This document shows, piece after piece, positions 62,178 to 64,000 of a stretch of DNA of 64,000 nucleotides (within the stretch, counting starts at the first letter, position 1; each line of letters opens with the position of its first letter). Under the pieces are notes generated by a model. That model did not search any database. It worked only from the letters and a program-made list of their open reading frames with translations, and was not told the origin of the DNA. Location of the stretch: assembly GCF_000425785.1 (NCBI RefSeq), contig NZ_AUEC01000012.1:124001-188000 (forward strand). Reading direction: 5' to 3'. Origin of the DNA: Pseudomonas taiwanensis DSM 21245. Its GTDB lineage: Bacteria > Pseudomonadota > Gammaproteobacteria > Pseudomonadales > Pseudomonadaceae. The translations under genes were made by a program, and so were the position numbers.

Positions 62178-62852
62178 ATGAATTATCCAGGCGGAAAGGG
62201 CAAGTGCTACCAGCGCTTGATCAATCTGATGCCCTCGCATCAGGTCTACATCGAAACCCACCTAGGGGCAGGCGCCGTGATGCGGCACAAGAAGCCGGCG
62301 GCTCGCAGCATTGGCATCGACATTGATCCTGCCGTGCATGCCTTGTGGCAGCAAAACGACTTGCGCGGGCGGTGCGAATTCGTGCATAAGGACGCCCGCG
62401 AATTCCTGCAGGGGCACACCTTCACCGGGAACGAGTTGGTCTACGCTGATCCTCCTTACCTGCCGGAGACCCGCAAAAGCAAAAAAGTTTATCGCTTTGA
62501 GTACGACCAGCAGGGCCATGTCGAGCTATTGGCAACCTTGAAGACGCTTCCGTGCATGGTGATGGTCTCGGGGTATCGCAGTGATCTCTACCTGGAGGCG
62601 CTGGAGGGGTGGCGAATGATTAGCTTCAACGCCAAGACGCATTCAGGTATGCGTGAGGAGTGTGTCTGGATGAACTTTTCTGAGCCCGAGGCGATACATG
62701 ATACCCGCTATCTGGGCCATACCTATAGAGAGCGGCAGACCATCGCTCGCCGCCAAGTTCGGCTGCGCGAGAGGATCGCACTCATGCCTCCGGTAGAGCG
62801 CAATGACCTGATTCAGTGGATGAACGACACTTATGGAGAGGGAGTGAGATAG
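62178..62852 (+). CDS. D12-class N6-adenine DNA methyltransferase
   Basis: A 224-residue Dam-like methylase. MNYPGGKGKCYQRLI opens the AdoMet-binding region, HLGAGAVM follows, and the catalytic motif is DPPYLPET near residue 93. Short D12 enzymes of this kind occur in phages and islands. An ATG at 62127 is also possible, but the family begins at MNYPGGKGK. It is coupled (2-base gap) to a DNA glycosylase gene. It is divergent from the PARIS-like genes. Confidence 0.82.
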   Translation: MNYPGGKGKCYQRLINLMPSHQVYIETHLGAGAVMRHKKPAARSIGIDIDPAVHALWQQNDLRGRCEFVHKDAREFLQGHTFTGNELVYADPPYLPETRKSKKVYRFEYDQQGHVELLATLKTLPCMVMVSGYRSDLYLEALEGWRMISFNAKTHSGMREECVWMNFSEPEAIHDTRYLGHTYRERQTIARRQVRLRERIALMPPVERNDLIQWMNDTYGEGVR

Positions 62853-62854
62853 CC

Positions 62855-63625
62855 ATGCAGATGGGGTGTGTAATCTCAGATATGATCGTACACCGGCGGC
62901 AGTTTCCTGAAGCGCAAAGCGAGGTGCTCCCTGGTGTGCAATGGGGGCCGATCGAAGCCTTTCCCTCTCCGGCCTACTGGGCGTACCAGGCGTGGGCGGA
63001 TGAAATTCAGCCGCACCCCCTGAATTACAAACTGGGCTCCACCTTGAGGGAAGAAGTGGGCGCCTGCCTTCTCGGTGGTCATGGTATCCCTGCGAGCGTA
63101 GGTTTGGCCGCCTTTGCACATCTCAAGGGCAAAGGGGCTTTTGCCTGCCACCTGCCTTCAGAAGGTGAGCTGCTGGCCTGGTTGTCCGAGCCGCTGAAAC
63201 TTGACGGAAAAACGGTGCATTATCGTTTTGCCCGGCAGAAGTCCCGATATCTCCATGCAGCCCTCAGCGCCTTGCACGCCGACGACATTCCTCTGCACTC
63301 TGGCCAAGCGCTGCGGAACTGGCTGCTTTCGATTCCTGGCATCGGGTTCAAGACCGCCTCATGGATCGCGCGCAACTGGTTGGACGCCGATGATGTGGCC
63401 ATCCTGGACATCCATATCCTGAGGGCGGGCGCGCTCGCGGGTTTTTTCACTCCGGGCTTGACGGTGGAGCGGCATTACCTGCAGTTGGAGCAAGAGTTCC
63501 TGGCGTTCAGTCGGGCGTTGTCGGTCAGGCCATCTGCATTGGATGCGTTGATGTGGTACCAGATGATGTCCGCATCGCATGTTGTCCATGATCTTTTAGG
63601 CAGAGCCAAGTTGAGGGCCGCCTGA
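62855..63625 (+). CDS. HhH-GPD DNA glycosylase (OGG-fold)
   Basis: A 256-residue protein. The helix-hairpin-helix LLSIPGIGFKTASWIARNW contains the Lys expected of a bifunctional glycosylase, and AILDIHILRAG supplies the catalytic Asp. This is the pattern of 8-oxoguanine DNA glycosylase-fold proteins found in islands. It starts 2 bases after the methyltransferase stop. A methylase paired with a glycosylase suggests recognition of modified or unmodified bases, possibly in defence. Confidence 0.78.
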   Translation: MQMGCVISDMIVHRRQFPEAQSEVLPGVQWGPIEAFPSPAYWAYQAWADEIQPHPLNYKLGSTLREEVGACLLGGHGIPASVGLAAFAHLKGKGAFACHLPSEGELLAWLSEPLKLDGKTVHYRFARQKSRYLHAALSALHADDIPLHSGQALRNWLLSIPGIGFKTASWIARNWLDADDVAILDIHILRAGALAGFFTPGLTVERHYLQLEQEFLAFSRALSVRPSALDALMWYQMMSASHVVHDLLGRAKLRAA

Positions 63626-64000
63626 GCCTGCAAGTTCAGGACTGCCAATCAATGCCATACCGACACCGGCCAGTCGTCCTGCAGGGCATAGCTCGCTGAC
63701 CCACGGCTCACCGGTGATGCCCAAGGGGCAGAAATGCATGCCGAGAGCTTCGGCTGCAATCGACAGCGTACCTAGTAAAGCGCCGGCATCACGCCAGATC
63801 AGGCTCGCAGCGTGATGATACTTGGCGTAACTCTTGCCAGGCTCGGCAATCAAAGCGATTCGGGTGGCGAAAGGGGAGTCGATAACCTCCAGGCTTTGAC
63901 CCAGAAGGGGCGTGAGGGCAGGGGAAACACCAGGCACCTGCACAAGCGCATGCGCCTCCCCGTCATATCGATACCAGTCGGGAAGATCCGGCATTTTCAG
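63596..64000 (-). CDS. Nitroreductase-family/SagB-like protein, 3' end (partial)
   Basis: The C-terminal 130 or so residues of a protein that continues beyond the window edge. YHHAASLIWRDAGALLGTLSIAAEALGMHFCPLGITG resembles the FMN-binding C-terminal part of SagB-type nitroreductases. Its 3' end overlaps the glycosylase gene by 30 bases in the opposite direction. The role cannot be set without the missing N-terminus. Confidence 0.6.
   Translation of the reverse strand: MKMPDLPDWYRYDGEAHALVQVPGVSPALTPLLGQSLEVIDSPFATRIALIAEPGKSYAKYHHAASLIWRDAGALLGTLSIAAEALGMHFCPLGITGEPWVSELCPAGRLAGVGMALIGSPELAGSGGPQLGSA

Overview
The window reads as a Pseudomonas chromosome, probably a plant-associated member of the fluorescens/putida lineage. 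Evidence for this is a greB remnant, an MvaT-family xenogeneic silencer, a periplasmic broad-specificity amino acid racemase of the P. putida type, a dCache amino acid chemoreceptor, and many polar amino acid transporters and Lrp/ArgP-type regulators. No rRNA, tRNA, integrase, insertion sequence or CRISPR array was recognised. All identifications come from reading the sequence; no database search was run.

Region 1 (1-13 kb) is accessory DNA with broken ends of core genes (greB 5' piece, AraC 3' piece, possible uracil-DNA glycosylase piece). It holds a two-gene module with a 1114-residue helical-repeat plus PIN-like protein (candidate anti-phage system resembling GAPS6), an orphan MbcA/ParS antitoxin, several unrecognised proteins, a tiny ORF with its own terminator, a metallophosphoesterase and an MvaT-family protein.

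Region 2 (13.4-58.5 kb) is a large amino acid island. Its core matches the recently described L-canavanine utilisation system of legume-associated Pseudomonas. A PLP gamma-lyase (29.7 kb) would split canavanine into homoserine and hydroxyguanidine. An ACT-less homoserine dehydrogenase (25.1 kb) and an aldehyde dehydrogenase (26.1 kb) would carry homoserine through aspartate semialdehyde to aspartate. RidA would handle enamine by-products. A stand-alone B3/4 protein (31.7 kb) would deacylate canavanyl-tRNA(Arg). A Gdx/SugE exporter sits under a recognisable guanidine-II (mini-ykkC) riboswitch (32.4 kb). An Arg/Lys-type ABC importer, a chemoreceptor, a broad-specificity racemase, two ArgP-like regulators and a LysE exporter fit the same arginine-analogue theme.

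Within the island, a second module at 35-45 kb pairs an N-carbamoyl amino acid hydrolase/allantoate amidohydrolase-type enzyme with a diaminopropionate ammonia-lyase (4-base overlap), an M24 hydrolase, two transport systems and an Lrp regulator. This suggests catabolism of an N-acylated or N-carbamoylated 2,3-diaminopropionate, a compound class typical of legumes. A third module (45-58 kb) has a GST, EamA and MFS exporters, two DapA-family proteins, a cyanamide-hydratase-like HD protein, a CoA-transferase and an ArgP/LysE pair. Two operator families recur across the island: a 15-base palindrome CGAGCA-WWW-TGCTCG ahead of the ABC importer, homoserine dehydrogenase and threonine-synthase-like genes, and a TATATTGACTTTTT-type site at four or five positions. 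They suggest that distant operons form common regulons. Several regulator and DinB genes occur as paralogous pairs.

Region 3 (58.6-64 kb) is again accessory: two overlapping unknown genes, an AAA ATPase/DUF4435 TOPRIM pair with the architecture of the PARIS anti-phage system, and a D12-class adenine methyltransferase followed by an HhH-GPD DNA glycosylase and the end of a nitroreductase-like gene.
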